This document shows positions 8,337 through 17,110 of a stretch of 64,000 nt of DNA, piece after piece. Within the stretch, counting starts at the first letter, position 1. Each line of letters begins with the position of its first letter. The notes beneath the pieces are model-generated. The model made no database searches. It worked only from the letters and a program-made list of their open reading frames with translations, and was not told the origin of the DNA. The stretch is from Mesorhizobium sp. B2-8-5 (GTDB lineage Bacteria > Pseudomonadota > Alphaproteobacteria > Rhizobiales > Rhizobiaceae). Location: the NCBI RefSeq assembly GCF_006440675.2, contig NZ_CP083951.1, positions 5,737,501 to 5,801,500 on the forward strand. The letters run 5' to 3'. Both the position numbers and the translations under genes were made by a program.

Positions 8337-9347
8337 ATGCTTCGTATGTACCGCTTCCTTGCATTCAGTCTCGCCTCGCTCGCCTCGGCCAATGCAGCCT
8401 TCGCCGATCCGCCGAAATCGCCGGCCGCTTCGCCCGCCAGACCCAAGCAGGTGGTGCTGATCTCGTTCGACGCCGCCCGCGAGATCTCGCAATGGCAACG
8501 CAGCCGTGCGCTGGCAAAGCGCACGGGCGCGCATTTCACCTATTTCCTGTCCTGCGTGTTCCTGCTCTCGCCGGAGACGCGGCAGGACTATGCCGGCCCC
8601 GGCAAGGGCGCCGGCAAATCCAATGTCGGCTTCGGCGCCTCGAAACAGGACGTGGCCGACCGGCTGGAGCAGGTCCGGCTGGCCGCGGCCGAGGGTCACG
8701 ACATCGGCAGCCATGCCTGCGGCCATTTCGATGGCAACGCGTGGAGCAAGGCGGACTGGCTGGCCGAATTCGCATCCGTCCGGCGCATTTTCGAGAACGC
8801 CTATGCGATCAACGGCATCCAGGAGCCGGCCGGCTGGCACGATTTCGCGCATCATGCGCTGGTCGGGTTCCGCGCGCCCTATCTCTCGACCGGCAAGGCG
8901 CTTTACGAAGCCCTGCCCGAGGCCGGTTTCCAGTATGACGCCAGCGGTGTCTCCAAAGGCCCGACCGTCCCGCCGACCCTGAATGGGACAACCCGCTTTG
9001 CCCTGCCGCTCATCCCGGAGGGACCGAAGGCGAAGCCGGTGATCGCCATGGATTACAATCTTTATGTCCGCCACTCGGACGGTACCGAGAAGCCGGCCAT
9101 GGCGGACGCATTCGCCGAGCGCGCCTACCAGGCGTTCCACGCCGCTTTCGAGGCTCAGTACAACAGCAAGCGCCTGCCGCTGGAGCTCGGCTTCCACTTC
9201 ACCCTGATGAATAACGGCGCGTACTGGAATGCGCTGGAGCGCTTTGCGGATGAGGTCTGCGTGATGCAGCAAGTCGAGTGCATCAGTTTCCGCGACTATG
9301 TCGCACGCCGGCGCGCCGGCCAGGCACAGGCGACCGCGGGCGGCTGA
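8337..9347 (+). CDS. Exported polysaccharide deacetylase-like (NodB-fold) protein
   Basis: A 336-residue protein with a cleavable signal peptide (hydrophobic residues 5-20, probable site AFA-DP at 23/24). The mature part has the markers of carbohydrate esterase family 4: an Asp in LISFDAA (Asp45), the histidine motif GHDIGSHACGH near residue 125, and VGFRAPYLS. The usual TFDDG is reduced to SFDAA, so the second Asp of the metal/base pair is absent and the enzyme may be divergent or have a different substrate. ATG 8337 follows AGAGG by six bases. The gene stands alone; its stop codon sits in the loop of a 9-bp GC hairpin. Confidence 0.75.
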   Translation: MLRMYRFLAFSLASLASANAAFADPPKSPAASPARPKQVVLISFDAAREISQWQRSRALAKRTGAHFTYFLSCVFLLSPETRQDYAGPGKGAGKSNVGFGASKQDVADRLEQVRLAAAEGHDIGSHACGHFDGNAWSKADWLAEFASVRRIFENAYAINGIQEPAGWHDFAHHALVGFRAPYLSTGKALYEALPEAGFQYDASGVSKGPTVPPTLNGTTRFALPLIPEGPKAKPVIAMDYNLYVRHSDGTEKPAMADAFAERAYQAFHAAFEAQYNSKRLPLELGFHFTLMNNGAYWNALERFADEVCVMQQVECISFRDYVARRRAGQAQATAGG

Positions 9348-9356
9348 GCCGCCCGC
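9336..9356 (+). terminator. Hairpin with the deacetylase stop codon in its loop
   Basis: GCGGGCGGC (9336-9344) and GCCGCCCGC (9348-9356) pair perfectly around the TGA stop codon. No T run follows directly, so a role in transcript 3' end formation is only suggested. Confidence 0.4.
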
Positions 9357-9395
9357 CGGATCGCTTATCTTTACGCTCTCCTGGGTTGCTCCAGA

Positions 9396-10655
9396 TCAGG
9401 CCGGGTCCTCAGCGCCCTGCCGAGCCAGATAGCGCCGGTCGATGTCTGGAAGCGGCTCGCCTTGGAGCGTCGCCTCGAAGGCGCGCAGGCGCTTGTGGAC
9501 CGACTGCAGTTCGACGATGGTCGACCAGGAATTCAGCAGGAACTGGAGCGAATTCGTCACCTTGCCGAAGGCATTCGAAATCTGGTTGAGCGCGCCGAAG
9601 GTGATCTTATGGGCGACCAGCGATGGGCCGAGGATCAGCAGCGAGAAGATGTTGTCCGCCTGCAGGTACGTGTACCGGACGACGTTGAAATAGATGTAGT
9701 GGAAATAGAGCCTGAAGTAGTTGCGGCGCACATTGGTGAACAGCTCCGCCGTCGTCGCCGGCTGCGCCCGATCGGGATGATCCTCGCCGTAGACAAGTTC
9801 CTTGCGGTAAGCCGCCTCGACGCGCTGATTGCGGAACTGGAGGCCCGGCAGCTTGATGCCTGCGAGCATCACCGAGGCCGTGCCGAACAGGCACCAGCCC
9901 AGAGCCGCAACGACCAGAGGCTGCGGCACCGCGCCGATGATCGGCAGCTCGGTGATGTGCGCCTGAAGCTGGATCATCACCGGCAGGAAGGCGATCAGGG
10001 TCATGATCGACTGGACGAAGCTGGAGCCCAGGTCCTCCATGATCTGCGAGAAACGCATCGTGTCTTCCTGGATGCGCTGCGAGGCGCCCTCGATATGGCG
10101 CAGCCGGCTCCAGTTGGCCACGAAGTAATTGTTCATCGCGGTTCGCCAGCGGAAGATCCAATGGCTGACGATGAAGGCGTTGATCACCTGCACGTTCATG
10201 CCGACCAGCGCCAGCCAGGAGAAGTCGGCCAATCCCTTGTAGAATTCGGTGTCGGTCGAGGCTGTCGTTCCCGACATCAGGCCCTGAACGTAGTCGAAGA
10301 AAGGACCATACCAGTTGTTGACCGCGACGGAGACCTGCACGTTGAAATAGATGAAGAACAGGATGACGGCGGTCATAAGGATCGACCAGTTCTGCCACGG
10401 ATGCGGCGCATACCAGCTCCAGAACGCATAGAAGACCGCCACGCAGGCCGCGAAGTAGATGTAGAACCACAGGAAGGGCTTCGACCACAGCACCGCGATA
10501 CCGATGATGGGCGGCGCGCCGGCCGCAGCGGGAGGGAAGCCTAAGACGGCTCCCAGTTGCTCGCCGCCGAAAAACCAGAACAGAATCGCCGCAAGGCTCC
10601 AGACGGCGGCCGAGGTGAAGAAGAGCTTCGGCTGCGGGAAAAAAGATACGAACAC
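9396..10655 (-). CDS. bacA: Peptide transporter BacA (SbmA/BacA family)
   Basis: A 419-residue inner-membrane protein matching SbmA/BacA over its full length: N-terminal FFPQPKLFF, HPWQNWSILMT, NVQVSVAVNNWYGPFFDY, a central HWIFRWRTAMNNYF, and C-terminal NRVEAAYRKE-like and QFLLNSWSTIVELQSVHKRL blocks. BacA imports antimicrobial and nodule-specific cysteine-rich peptides by proton motive force and affects very-long-chain fatty acids of lipid A; it is required for bacteroid survival in several legume symbioses. The start is GTG 10655, with GAGGAAA about 12 bases upstream. It is a single gene, flanked by a convergent deacetylase gene and a co-oriented MFS gene 123 bases upstream. No nod or nif genes are seen nearby, so it is a chromosomal copy. 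Confidence 0.93.
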   Translation of the reverse strand: MFVSFFPQPKLFFTSAAVWSLAAILFWFFGGEQLGAVLGFPPAAAGAPPIIGIAVLWSKPFLWFYIYFAACVAVFYAFWSWYAPHPWQNWSILMTAVILFFIYFNVQVSVAVNNWYGPFFDYVQGLMSGTTASTDTEFYKGLADFSWLALVGMNVQVINAFIVSHWIFRWRTAMNNYFVANWSRLRHIEGASQRIQEDTMRFSQIMEDLGSSFVQSIMTLIAFLPVMIQLQAHITELPIIGAVPQPLVVAALGWCLFGTASVMLAGIKLPGLQFRNQRVEAAYRKELVYGEDHPDRAQPATTAELFTNVRRNYFRLYFHYIYFNVVRYTYLQADNIFSLLILGPSLVAHKITFGALNQISNAFGKVTNSLQFLLNSWSTIVELQSVHKRLRAFEATLQGEPLPDIDRRYLARQGAEDPA

Positions 10656-10778
10656 TGTGGCGGGTTTCCTCGGTCTGACCGCAAATCAGCGGCGTTGCTG
10701 TTCGGCGGGCATAAGGTCACACAATAGGGGGAAAGAAAATGCCCGTGCCCGATGCCCGGCATCGAACAAGGCCGCAAA

Positions 10779-11939
10779 TCATGGCGATTTTGGCGCAGCC
10801 GACCAGGCAATGACGCCGGAGAGCAGCAAGGCGGCCGCCGCCATGATCGAGGCAAGCACGTAATTGCCCGATGCCTGAGCAAGCAGGCCGGCGGCGATCG
10901 GGCCGACGATCTGGCCAAGGCCGAAGGCTGCCGTCATCACCGCGAAGATGCGGCGCGGCGCCCGCGGCGCGAGCTGCCTGCCCATCTGTATGCCCAGCGC
11001 CGTGAGGGCGATGAAGGTGCCGCCGAGCAGGACGCCGGCAATCAACGGTCCGGCTGCGCCCTTGACGACGACGCTGGCGGTGACGCCGACCACCTCGACC
11101 AGGCAGCTCGCGGCATAAGCGGCATAAAGCCCTATCCGGCCGGCGAGCTTCTGCCACGCCCAAGTCGAGGGAAAGCCGGCAAGGCCGGCGACCATCCAGA
11201 CGGTGGCCTCGAAGACGCGCCCGCCGCCGCCTTGGCGCACGATGGCGACCAGGAAAGTGGCCGTCACCACATAGCCGAAGCCGAACAGCCCGTAGGCGAC
11301 GATCATCTTCACCAGGGAGCCGTCCTTCGGCAGCGCCGGCTCGCGCCCGTCGGTGACATTGGCCGGCGTGGTCGAGCCGGCGAGCAGCATGACGACGAGC
11401 AGGCCGACCGCCGAAAGCGCTCCGGACCAGAGCCAGCCGGCGGCCCAGCCCGCGTGTTCGGAGACGAGGATCGCCAGCAACGCCGAGGACGCGGCAATGC
11501 CGAGACCGACGCCACCGAAATGCAGCGCCTGCAAATCGCCGCGGCCGGCCTCAGCCAGATGGCTGAAGACGATCGAGGCCATGAACACCATGACGAAGGC
11601 GCTGGCGAGGCCGGCGAGGAAGCGGATGACGAGGAAGGCGGCCATGGTCTCATTGAGCCCCATGAGGGCCGCGAGCACGGCGCTGGCGGCAAGGCCGGCG
11701 AACATCAGCAGGCGCTCGCGGCCATGCGCCCAGCCGCCGGCCGCGGCGAGCGCGCCGATGAGGTAGCCGAGATAATTGGCGGAAGCGATCCAGCCGGCAT
11801 CGGCCGGCGTCAGGTGCAGTTCCTCCATCATGCCGGGCAGGATCGGCGTGTAGACGAAGCGGCCGATGCCCATGGCAACGGCGAGCGCGATCATGCCGGC
11901 AAGGGCAAGGCGCAGCGGAGATGGCGAGGTGGCGTTCAT
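10779..11939 (-). CDS. YbfB/YjiJ-family MFS transporter
   Basis: A 386-residue membrane protein with about twelve hydrophobic helices. MGIGRFVYTPILPGMMEEL near the N-terminus, and DAGWIASANYLGYLIGAL after it, are the signature of the YbfB/YjiJ subgroup of MFS proteins. The substrate is unknown. ATG 11939 was preferred to a TTG at 11975, since the longer N-terminus is not part of the family pattern. A perfect inverted repeat (11944-11960) lies just before the start and may be an operator. Confidence 0.85.
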   Translation of the reverse strand: MNATSPSPLRLALAGMIALAVAMGIGRFVYTPILPGMMEELHLTPADAGWIASANYLGYLIGALAAAGGWAHGRERLLMFAGLAASAVLAALMGLNETMAAFLVIRFLAGLASAFVMVFMASIVFSHLAEAGRGDLQALHFGGVGLGIAASSALLAILVSEHAGWAAGWLWSGALSAVGLLVVMLLAGSTTPANVTDGREPALPKDGSLVKMIVAYGLFGFGYVVTATFLVAIVRQGGGGRVFEATVWMVAGLAGFPSTWAWQKLAGRIGLYAAYAASCLVEVVGVTASVVVKGAAGPLIAGVLLGGTFIALTALGIQMGRQLAPRAPRRIFAVMTAAFGLGQIVGPIAAGLLAQASGNYVLASIMAAAALLLSGVIAWSAAPKSP

Positions 11940-11943
11940 TGCG

Positions 11944-11960
11944 GCGCACAATAAGTGCGC
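11944..11960 (-). promoter_or_regulatory. Inverted repeat at the MFS start
   Basis: GCGCAC-5-GTGCGC is a perfect 6-bp dyad 4 bases upstream of the MFS start codon. It could be an operator or a hairpin in the translation-initiation region. Confidence 0.4.
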
Positions 11961-12022
11961 GCGTCCGCGAAACAATGTGCTTGCGTTGGGCCAGCGCTGC
12001 CCCGCAACCGGGCCGAATGGCG

Positions 12023-12223
12023 TCAGAGACAGGTTGTGCCCACGATCTCGTATGCGGTGCGGCGGGCCGTCAGCCGGAAGGGCATGTCGCCGAGCTCGCG
12101 CTCCGACATGATGTCGAGCACCGGATGCGACAGCGGATCGGTGATCCAGCGGGTCATCACATCGTCATCGCGCGGCCTTGCCTCGGCGCCGGAAAGCCCT
12201 TTCAGCAAGGATAAAATCTTCAT
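12023..12223 (-). CDS. Small conserved-looking protein of unknown function
   Basis: A 66-residue open frame with ATG 12223 behind a very strong ribosome site (AGGAGGTGGCCC). It is soluble, with the segment WITDPLSHPVLDIMSERELG followed by DMPF, which looks like a structured motif rather than random translation; there is no signal peptide or membrane helix. I do not recognise the family. It is divergent from the GcvA-like LysR gene (96 bases between starts) and lies upstream of the MFS gene on the same strand, so it may be regulated by that LysR protein. Confidence 0.65.
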   Translation of the reverse strand: MKILSLLKGLSGAEARPRDDDVMTRWITDPLSHPVLDIMSERELGDMPFRLTARRTAYEIVGTTCL

Positions 12224-12319
12224 GGGCCACCTCCTGGCTCAAGGCTATTCCTGTTAAATTCCGCCCTTTCCTGTGGGGTTTCAATTGAGATTCCGATCCA
12301 TCTACTTTAGAAAAACTGA

Positions 12320-13234
12320 ATGGCTGTGCTCAATCGCGTCCATCTCAACGGCCTGCGTGCCGTGGAAACCGTCGCTCGGCTGGGATCGCTGGCGGGAGCG
12401 GCCGCCGAACTGAATGTCTCGGTCAGCGCCGTCAGCCAGCAGGTCAAGCGCACCGAAAAGCAGCTGGGGCAGGCGCTGTTCGAACGGACGCCGGGCGGGC
12501 TCGTGCCGACCGAATTCGGCGCCGCCTTCACGGCGAGGCTCAGCGCCGGCTTCCGCGAGATCGCGCAAGCGGTGGCGCTGGCCGACGAGGCCAACGAATG
12601 CACGCTGGTCGTCTCGGTGGCGCCGGCCTTCGCCTCGAAATGGCTGCTGCCCCGGCTATCGCGGCATTTCTCCCGACACCCGAACGTGCTTTTGCGCATC
12701 GACGCCTCGGCCAGGGTCGCCGATCTCGACCGCTCGGACGTCGATATCGCCATCCGGCTTGGCGATGGCAAATGGCCGGGCGACCGCGCCGAGCTTCTGC
12801 TTGCCCAGGAAGTGTTTCCGGTCTGCGCGCCATCGATCGCGGCCAGGCTGAAGTCGATCGGCGATCTGGCGCAGACCTGCGCCATCACCGACGAACGGGC
12901 GATGTTCAGCTGGGACCGCTGGTTCGAGGCGGCCGGCGTCGAGCCGGTCACCTTCCAGAAGCGAGCGCGTTTCACCGATCCGATGCTGTGCCTGGAATCG
13001 GCGATCGCCGGCCACGGCGTGATGCTCGCCTGGCAATTGCTCACCGCCGACGCGTTGGCCGACGGCCGGCTGGTCGCGCCCTTCGGTGTGCGGGCCGAGA
13101 GCGGGCTGGGTTACTGGCTGGTGACCTCAGCCACAAAAAGCGAAAGCCGCAAGGTGCGCGACTTCAAGGCCTGGATCCGCGAGGAGATCGAGGCGACCAT
13201 GGCGCAGTTCCGGGCGCTGGACAGCGCCGCCTGA
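12320..13234 (+). CDS. LysR regulator, GcvA-like
   Basis: A 304-residue LysR protein. Residues 5-65 form the HTH (LNGLRAVETVARLGSLAGAA, then LNVSVSAVSQQVKRTEKQLG), and the effector domain has the GcvA-subgroup features SVAPAFASKWLLPRLSRF-like and DIAIRLGDG. GcvA-type regulators often control amino-acid or beta-lactamase genes, but the target here is probably the divergent small gene and MFS transporter (inference). ATG 12320 has no obvious ribosome site, so translation may be leaderless or weak. Confidence 0.88.
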   Translation: MAVLNRVHLNGLRAVETVARLGSLAGAAAELNVSVSAVSQQVKRTEKQLGQALFERTPGGLVPTEFGAAFTARLSAGFREIAQAVALADEANECTLVVSVAPAFASKWLLPRLSRHFSRHPNVLLRIDASARVADLDRSDVDIAIRLGDGKWPGDRAELLLAQEVFPVCAPSIAARLKSIGDLAQTCAITDERAMFSWDRWFEAAGVEPVTFQKRARFTDPMLCLESAIAGHGVMLAWQLLTADALADGRLVAPFGVRAESGLGYWLVTSATKSESRKVRDFKAWIREEIEATMAQFRALDSAA

Positions 13235-13317
13235 ATCAGGCCCAGTCGATCGCGGTGGAAAGGCCAACCGCAGCGGTCTATGTAGGGACCGGACCCCAAC
13301 AAACGGCAGGCAGGACC

Positions 13318-14574
13318 ATGACCACACATTCGCGCGGCGTTTCGGCAACCATCGACCCGGTGAAGCTCGACAGGCTGGCGGAAGTCGCCATCAAGGTCGG
13401 GCTGCAGCTGCAGCCCGGACAGGATCTGGTGCTGACCTCGTCGATCGCGGCGCTGCCGCTGACCCGCCGCATCGTCGAGCACGCCTACAAGGCCGGCGCC
13501 GGGCTGGTGACGCCGATCTTCAACGACGACGAGATCACGCTGGCGCGTTTCCGCTACGGCGCCGACGCCGGCTTCGACCGCGCCGCCGGCTGGCTGTATG
13601 AAGGCATGGCGAAGGCCTTCTCGAACAATGCGGCGCGGCTCGCCGTGCGCGGCGAAGATCCGTCGCTGCTCTCGTCGCAAGATCCGGCCAAGGTGGCGCG
13701 CGCCAACAAGGCGAACTCGATGGCCTACCAGCCGGCGCTGGAAAAAATCACCGGCTTCGACATCAACTGGAACATAGTCGCCTATCCCGACCTTGCCTGG
13801 GCAAAACAGGTTTTTCCGGGCGAGGCGGACGACGTCGCGGTGGTGAAGCTCGCCGACGCCATCTTCTCGGCCTCGCGGGTCGACGTCGAGGACCCGATCG
13901 GCAACTGGAAGGCACACAACGCCGCCTTGGCCGAGCGCACGAAATGGCTGAACGGACATAGTTTCCACGCGCTGCATTTCACCGGTCCAGGCACCGACCT
14001 GACCGTCGGGCTGGCGGATGGCCATGAATGGATGGGCGGCGCCTCGACGGCGAAGAACGGCGTCATCTGCAACCCGAACATCCCGACCGAGGAAGTCTTC
14101 ACCACGCCGCATGCAAGGCGCGTCGAGGGCCATGTCTCCTCGACCAAGCCGCTCTCCTATCAGGGCACACTGATCGACGAGATTTCCGTGCGCTTCGAGG
14201 GCGGGCGGATCGTCGAGGCCAAGGCCTCGAAGGGCGAGGACGTCTTGAAGAAGGTGCTCGACACCGACGAGGGCGCGCGCCGCCTCGGCGAAGTGGCGCT
14301 GGTGCCGCATTCCTCGCCGATCTCGCGGAGTGGGCTGTTGTTCTTCAACACGCTGTTCGACGAAAACGCCGCCTGCCACATCGCGCTCGGACAGTGCTAT
14401 TCGAAGTGCTTCGTCGACGGCGCTTCGCTCAGCCAGGACGAGATCGCCGAGCGCGGCGGCAACAAGAGTTTCATCCACATCGACTGGATGATCGGCTCCG
14501 ACAAGATCGACATTGACGGCGTCGCCAAGGACGGCGGCCGCGTGCCGGTGATGCGCAAGGGCGAGTGGGCGTAA
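13318..14574 (+). CDS. Aminopeptidase, peptidase family M29
   Basis: A 418-residue cytoplasmic metallo-aminopeptidase of the AmpS/AmpT/PepS family. Metal-ligand segments are visible in the C-terminal half: PTEEVFTTPHARRVEGHV (Glu and His), HIALGQCYSKC, and FIHIDWMIGSDKIDIDG (His, Asp); the N-terminal domain starts DRLAEVAIKVGLQLQPGQDL. Length and motif order match the family. ATG 13318 lies after GGCAGGACC; a longer open frame upstream overlaps the LysR gene and is rejected. It probably works in peptide turnover with two bound metal ions. Confidence 0.92.
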   Translation: MTTHSRGVSATIDPVKLDRLAEVAIKVGLQLQPGQDLVLTSSIAALPLTRRIVEHAYKAGAGLVTPIFNDDEITLARFRYGADAGFDRAAGWLYEGMAKAFSNNAARLAVRGEDPSLLSSQDPAKVARANKANSMAYQPALEKITGFDINWNIVAYPDLAWAKQVFPGEADDVAVVKLADAIFSASRVDVEDPIGNWKAHNAALAERTKWLNGHSFHALHFTGPGTDLTVGLADGHEWMGGASTAKNGVICNPNIPTEEVFTTPHARRVEGHVSSTKPLSYQGTLIDEISVRFEGGRIVEAKASKGEDVLKKVLDTDEGARRLGEVALVPHSSPISRSGLLFFNTLFDENAACHIALGQCYSKCFVDGASLSQDEIAERGGNKSFIHIDWMIGSDKIDIDGVAKDGGRVPVMRKGEWA

Positions 14575-14596
14575 GAGGTCTGCCAGCGGAGATTTC

Positions 14597-14950
14597 ATGG
14601 CCTTCGACATAGCGGTGAAGCGCGTCTACGAGCCGCCGGCGAAAGCCGACGGCCAGCGGGTGCTCGTCGACCGAATCTGGCCGCGTGGCGTCAGCAAGAA
14701 GGACGCCGAACTGACGCTATGGCTGAAGGAGATCGCGCCGAGCGACGCGCTGCGCAAATGGTTCGGGCACGAGCCGGAGCGCTGGGCAGAGTTCCAGAAG
14801 CGATATCGGGCTGAGCTCGATGCGAATGGCGACGCGGTGGCAGAGCTGCGTGCGCTACTCGGCAGGGGCAAGGTGACGCTGCTCTACGGCGCGCATGACG
14901 AGGCACATAACAACGCGGTGGCGCTGGCGGGATATTTGCGAGGGGCGTGA
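14597..14950 (+). CDS. DUF488 family protein (YeaO-like)
   Basis: A 117-residue soluble protein with the DUF488 signature: VKRVYEPP near the N-terminus, VLVDRIWPRGVSKKDA, a central WLKEIAPSDALRKWFGH, and a C-terminal VTLLYGAHDEAHNNAVAL. The biochemical role is unknown; the Arg-rich VDRxWPRG motif and the terminal H-N pair are the conserved features. It lies 22 bases after the aminopeptidase stop and may be co-transcribed with it. Confidence 0.88.
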   Translation: MAFDIAVKRVYEPPAKADGQRVLVDRIWPRGVSKKDAELTLWLKEIAPSDALRKWFGHEPERWAEFQKRYRAELDANGDAVAELRALLGRGKVTLLYGAHDEAHNNAVALAGYLRGA

Positions 14951-15002
14951 GAGGATCTCTGCGCAACCTATCGGCGATTGACGAAAGCCGACACGACGTC
15001 CG

Positions 15003-15178
15003 ATCTCCCCCCTTGCGGGGGAGATGCCCGGCAGGGCAGAGGGGGGTGCTGTCCCTCAAACCCCTCAATAATCAAACCGCTTACCCGAGGCAGGTTCGCG
15101 TCGCGACGTTGGCCAACGCCGCGTTCCTTCACACCTCCCTCTGGCCTGCCGGCCATCTCCCCCGCAAGGGGGGAGATT
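15003..15178. repeat. Second inverted pair of G/C-run palindromic repeats
   Basis: Units at 15003-15049 and about 15130-15178 match those at 5829-5986, again facing each other (CTCCCCCCTTGCGGGGGAG and its complement) across a unique centre. The outer edge GCGTTCCTTCACACC also matches GCGTTCCGTCACACC at the first locus, so the element is longer than the G/C core. It lies between the convergent DUF488 and ArsC-like genes. Confidence 0.85.
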
Positions 15179-15199
15179 GGCAGCGTCGGCGTCCGGCCC

Positions 15200-15547
15200 C
15201 TATTTCACCGCCTCCTCATAGACCTCCGGCTTGAACCCTACCAAAATCCGATCCCCGACCTGCAGCACCGGGCGCTTGATCATCGTCGGCTTGGCGAGCA
15301 TCAGCTTCTTCGCCTTCTTCTCGTCCAGCCCGGCCTTGTCCGCCTCCGTCAGCTCACGAAAAGTGGTGCTGCCCTTGTTGAGCAGCTTTTCCCAGCCGAC
15401 CTTGCCGACCCAGCCGTTCAGCCTTTCCGCCTCGATCCCTTCGGCGCGGTAGTCATGGAAGCGATACGGCACGTCATGGCTCTCCAGCCAGACGCGCGCC
15501 TTCCTGATCGTGTCGCAGCTGGTGATGCCGTACATAGTGATGGGCAA
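15200..15547 (-). CDS. ArsC/Spx-family (arsenate reductase-like) protein
   Basis: A 115-residue thioredoxin-fold protein of the ArsC/Spx/YffB family. It begins ITMYGITSCDTIRKARVWL with a single Cys in SCDT (no CxxC), then HDYRAEGI, LLNKGSTTFREL, LAKPTMIKRPVL and VGFKPEVYEE. The YffB subgroup is linked to glutathione-dependent reduction, but true arsenate reduction is unproven and there is no ars operon here. The best-supported start is TTG 15547, seven bases after GAGG; the first ATG (15535) lacks a ribosome site and would cut the first beta strand. Confidence 0.85.
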   Translation of the reverse strand: MPITMYGITSCDTIRKARVWLESHDVPYRFHDYRAEGIEAERLNGWVGKVGWEKLLNKGSTTFRELTEADKAGLDEKKAKKLMLAKPTMIKRPVLQVGDRILVGFKPEVYEEAVK

Positions 15548-15694
15548 GGCAGGCCTCGGTGGGTTTGCGAATCTGAGCGAATCCTAGGCCCGCAGCAGCA
15601 GCTTTGCCAGCGCTTCACGAAGGCTCGTTTTTGGCTCTTGCCAACACTAAGGTTTTTTCCTAAGTATTATTCGAAACGCCAGAACCGAGGGCCA

Positions 15695-16051
15695 ATGATC
15701 AGCCTTGATACCGCCAGCCAGAGCCCGCCGCCCATCGACGGCATTTTTCGCGCGCTTGCCGATCCGACGCGCCGGGGTGTCGTGGAGCGGCTGAACAGAA
15801 GCCCAGCCTCGGTCAGCGAACTGGCGGAGCCGTTCGAGATGGCCCTGCCCTCCTTCGTCGAGCATCTCAAGGTGCTGGAGGGCTGCGGGCTGGTGCAGTC
15901 GCAAAAGACCGGCCGAGTCAGAACCTACAGTCTTTCGCCCGAGCCGCTGAAGCTTGCGGAAAACTGGCTCGCCGAACAGCGCGCGCTGTGGGAGCGCCGC
16001 CTCGACCAGTTCGACGCCTATGTGATGAGCCTCAAGGAGAGTGAAAAGTGA
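15695..16051 (+). CDS. ArsR-family transcriptional regulator
   Basis: A 118-residue winged-helix regulator: [39 protein letters not shown], then [20 protein letters not shown]. It lacks the CxC metal site of classical ArsR, and belongs to the SRPBCC-associated type. ATG 15695 follows GAGGGCC. Its last codons overlap the start of the SRPBCC gene by 4 bases (GTGA), a tight translational coupling typical of this two-gene module, in which the regulator usually represses its own operon. Confidence 0.92.
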   Translation: MISLDTASQSPPPIDGIFRALADPTRRGVVERLNRSPASVSELAEPFEMALPSFVEHLKVLEGCGLVQSQKTGRVRTYSLSPEPLKLAENWLAEQRALWERRLDQFDAYVMSLKESEK

Positions 16052-16527
16052 GCTATCCGTTCAAGCCGAACCCGAAACTGGACCTGACGCTGGAGCGCTT
16101 TCTCGATGCGCCACGCGAATTGCTGTGGCGCGCCTGGACGACGCCGGAGCACGTCAAGCAGTGGTTCACGCCAAAACCGTGGGTCATCACCGATTGCGAG
16201 ATCGACTTCAGACCGGGCGGCCTGTTCCGCACGCGCATCCAGTCGCCCGACTGCAAGGAGGTGAGCGACCGCCATTGCTGCTATCTCGAGATCGTGCCGA
16301 ACGAACGCTTGGTGTGGACCGACGCGCTGCTGCCGGGCTACCGGCCGTCGGGCAAGCCGTTCATCACCGCGGTCATTACCCTGACACCGGAAGGCAAAGG
16401 CACGCGCTACACCGCCACCGCCATCCACCGCGACGAGGCGACGCGCAACAGCCACGAGGAGATGGGTTTCTTCGACGGCTGGGGCGCGGTGGCCGACCAG
16501 CTGGCTCAGTATGTGAAGACGATTTGA
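16048..16527 (+). CDS. SRPBCC/AHSA1-domain protein
   Basis: A 159-residue START-like protein of the AHSA1 (Aha1 C-terminal-like) family. The signature is [39 protein letters not shown], and a C-terminal [18 protein letters not shown]. These proteins form a hydrophobic ligand-binding pocket; the ligand is not known. The start is GTG 16048, overlapping the ArsR stop. The ArsR-AHSA1 pair is common in Rhizobiales and probably responds to a small-molecule stress. Confidence 0.9.
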   Translation: MSYPFKPNPKLDLTLERFLDAPRELLWRAWTTPEHVKQWFTPKPWVITDCEIDFRPGGLFRTRIQSPDCKEVSDRHCCYLEIVPNERLVWTDALLPGYRPSGKPFITAVITLTPEGKGTRYTATAIHRDEATRNSHEEMGFFDGWGAVADQLAQYVKTI

Positions 16528-16621
16528 GAAGCTGGCACGGCGACCGGAATATCTGCCCGGTCGCCATCCCTGATTTCAAATTTACGAGCGAAAGGAAGCA
16601 AAAAGCCTCAGCGCATCGGCC

Positions 16622-16975
16622 TCAATAGTAAAAACGCTCTTCGCTGATCTTGCCGTTCTTGACCGTGTAGAGGCCGACCTCGTCCATTTTGACACGTTCG
16701 CCGGTGGATTTGGGCGTAATATCGAAGCTGAAGCGCAAGGCGAACTGGTCGCCATTGACATAGGGACCCTCGACCGAGCCGCCGTGGACCTCGTGGTTCG
16801 CTTCCCACCACTCGCCCTTCTGCTTGACGGCTTCCTTGCCGTTGCACACGGCCATCGGGCCTTCCATGGCTTCGTAACTGACGATGTCGTCGGCATTGTA
16901 TTTCGCGGCGGCGCTATGGCTGTCGCCCTGCTTGAGGAGTTCGGTGAAGTCCTTGGCAATTTCGGCAGTGGTCAT
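16622..16975 (-). CDS. NTF2-like (SnoaL-type) protein
   Basis: A 117-residue single-domain protein with the cone-shaped NTF2 fold pattern: an N-terminal helix (IAKDFTELLKQGDSHSAAAKY), DIVSYEAMEG, KQKGEWWEANHEVHGG, and terminal beta strands (FALRFSFDIT, DEVGLYTVKNGKISEERFYY). ATG 16975 has a good ribosome site (GGGAGGATCCC); the longer form to 17056 lacks one. Such proteins may be small hydrolases, isomerases or ligand binders; no function can be assigned. Confidence 0.82.
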   Translation of the reverse strand: MTTAEIAKDFTELLKQGDSHSAAAKYNADDIVSYEAMEGPMAVCNGKEAVKQKGEWWEANHEVHGGSVEGPYVNGDQFALRFSFDITPKSTGERVKMDEVGLYTVKNGKISEERFYY

Positions 16976-17110
16976 GGGATCCTCCCGGTTTGGACCAGAC
17001 ATCAAGTAGGTATCGATCGTTCGCCCGCCACGGCTCGGTCGCTTCGCAGGTGACAATTCCTGTCAGCATGGCGAGGCCTGCGCGCTGACGATAAGGACGA
17101 TTTGAGATGC

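Noticed and set aside
15200..15547. Functional arsenate reductase
   Set aside because: The fold fits the ArsC/Spx family, but only one Cys is present near the N-terminus, and the nearby ArsR belongs to an SRPBCC pair, not an ars operon.
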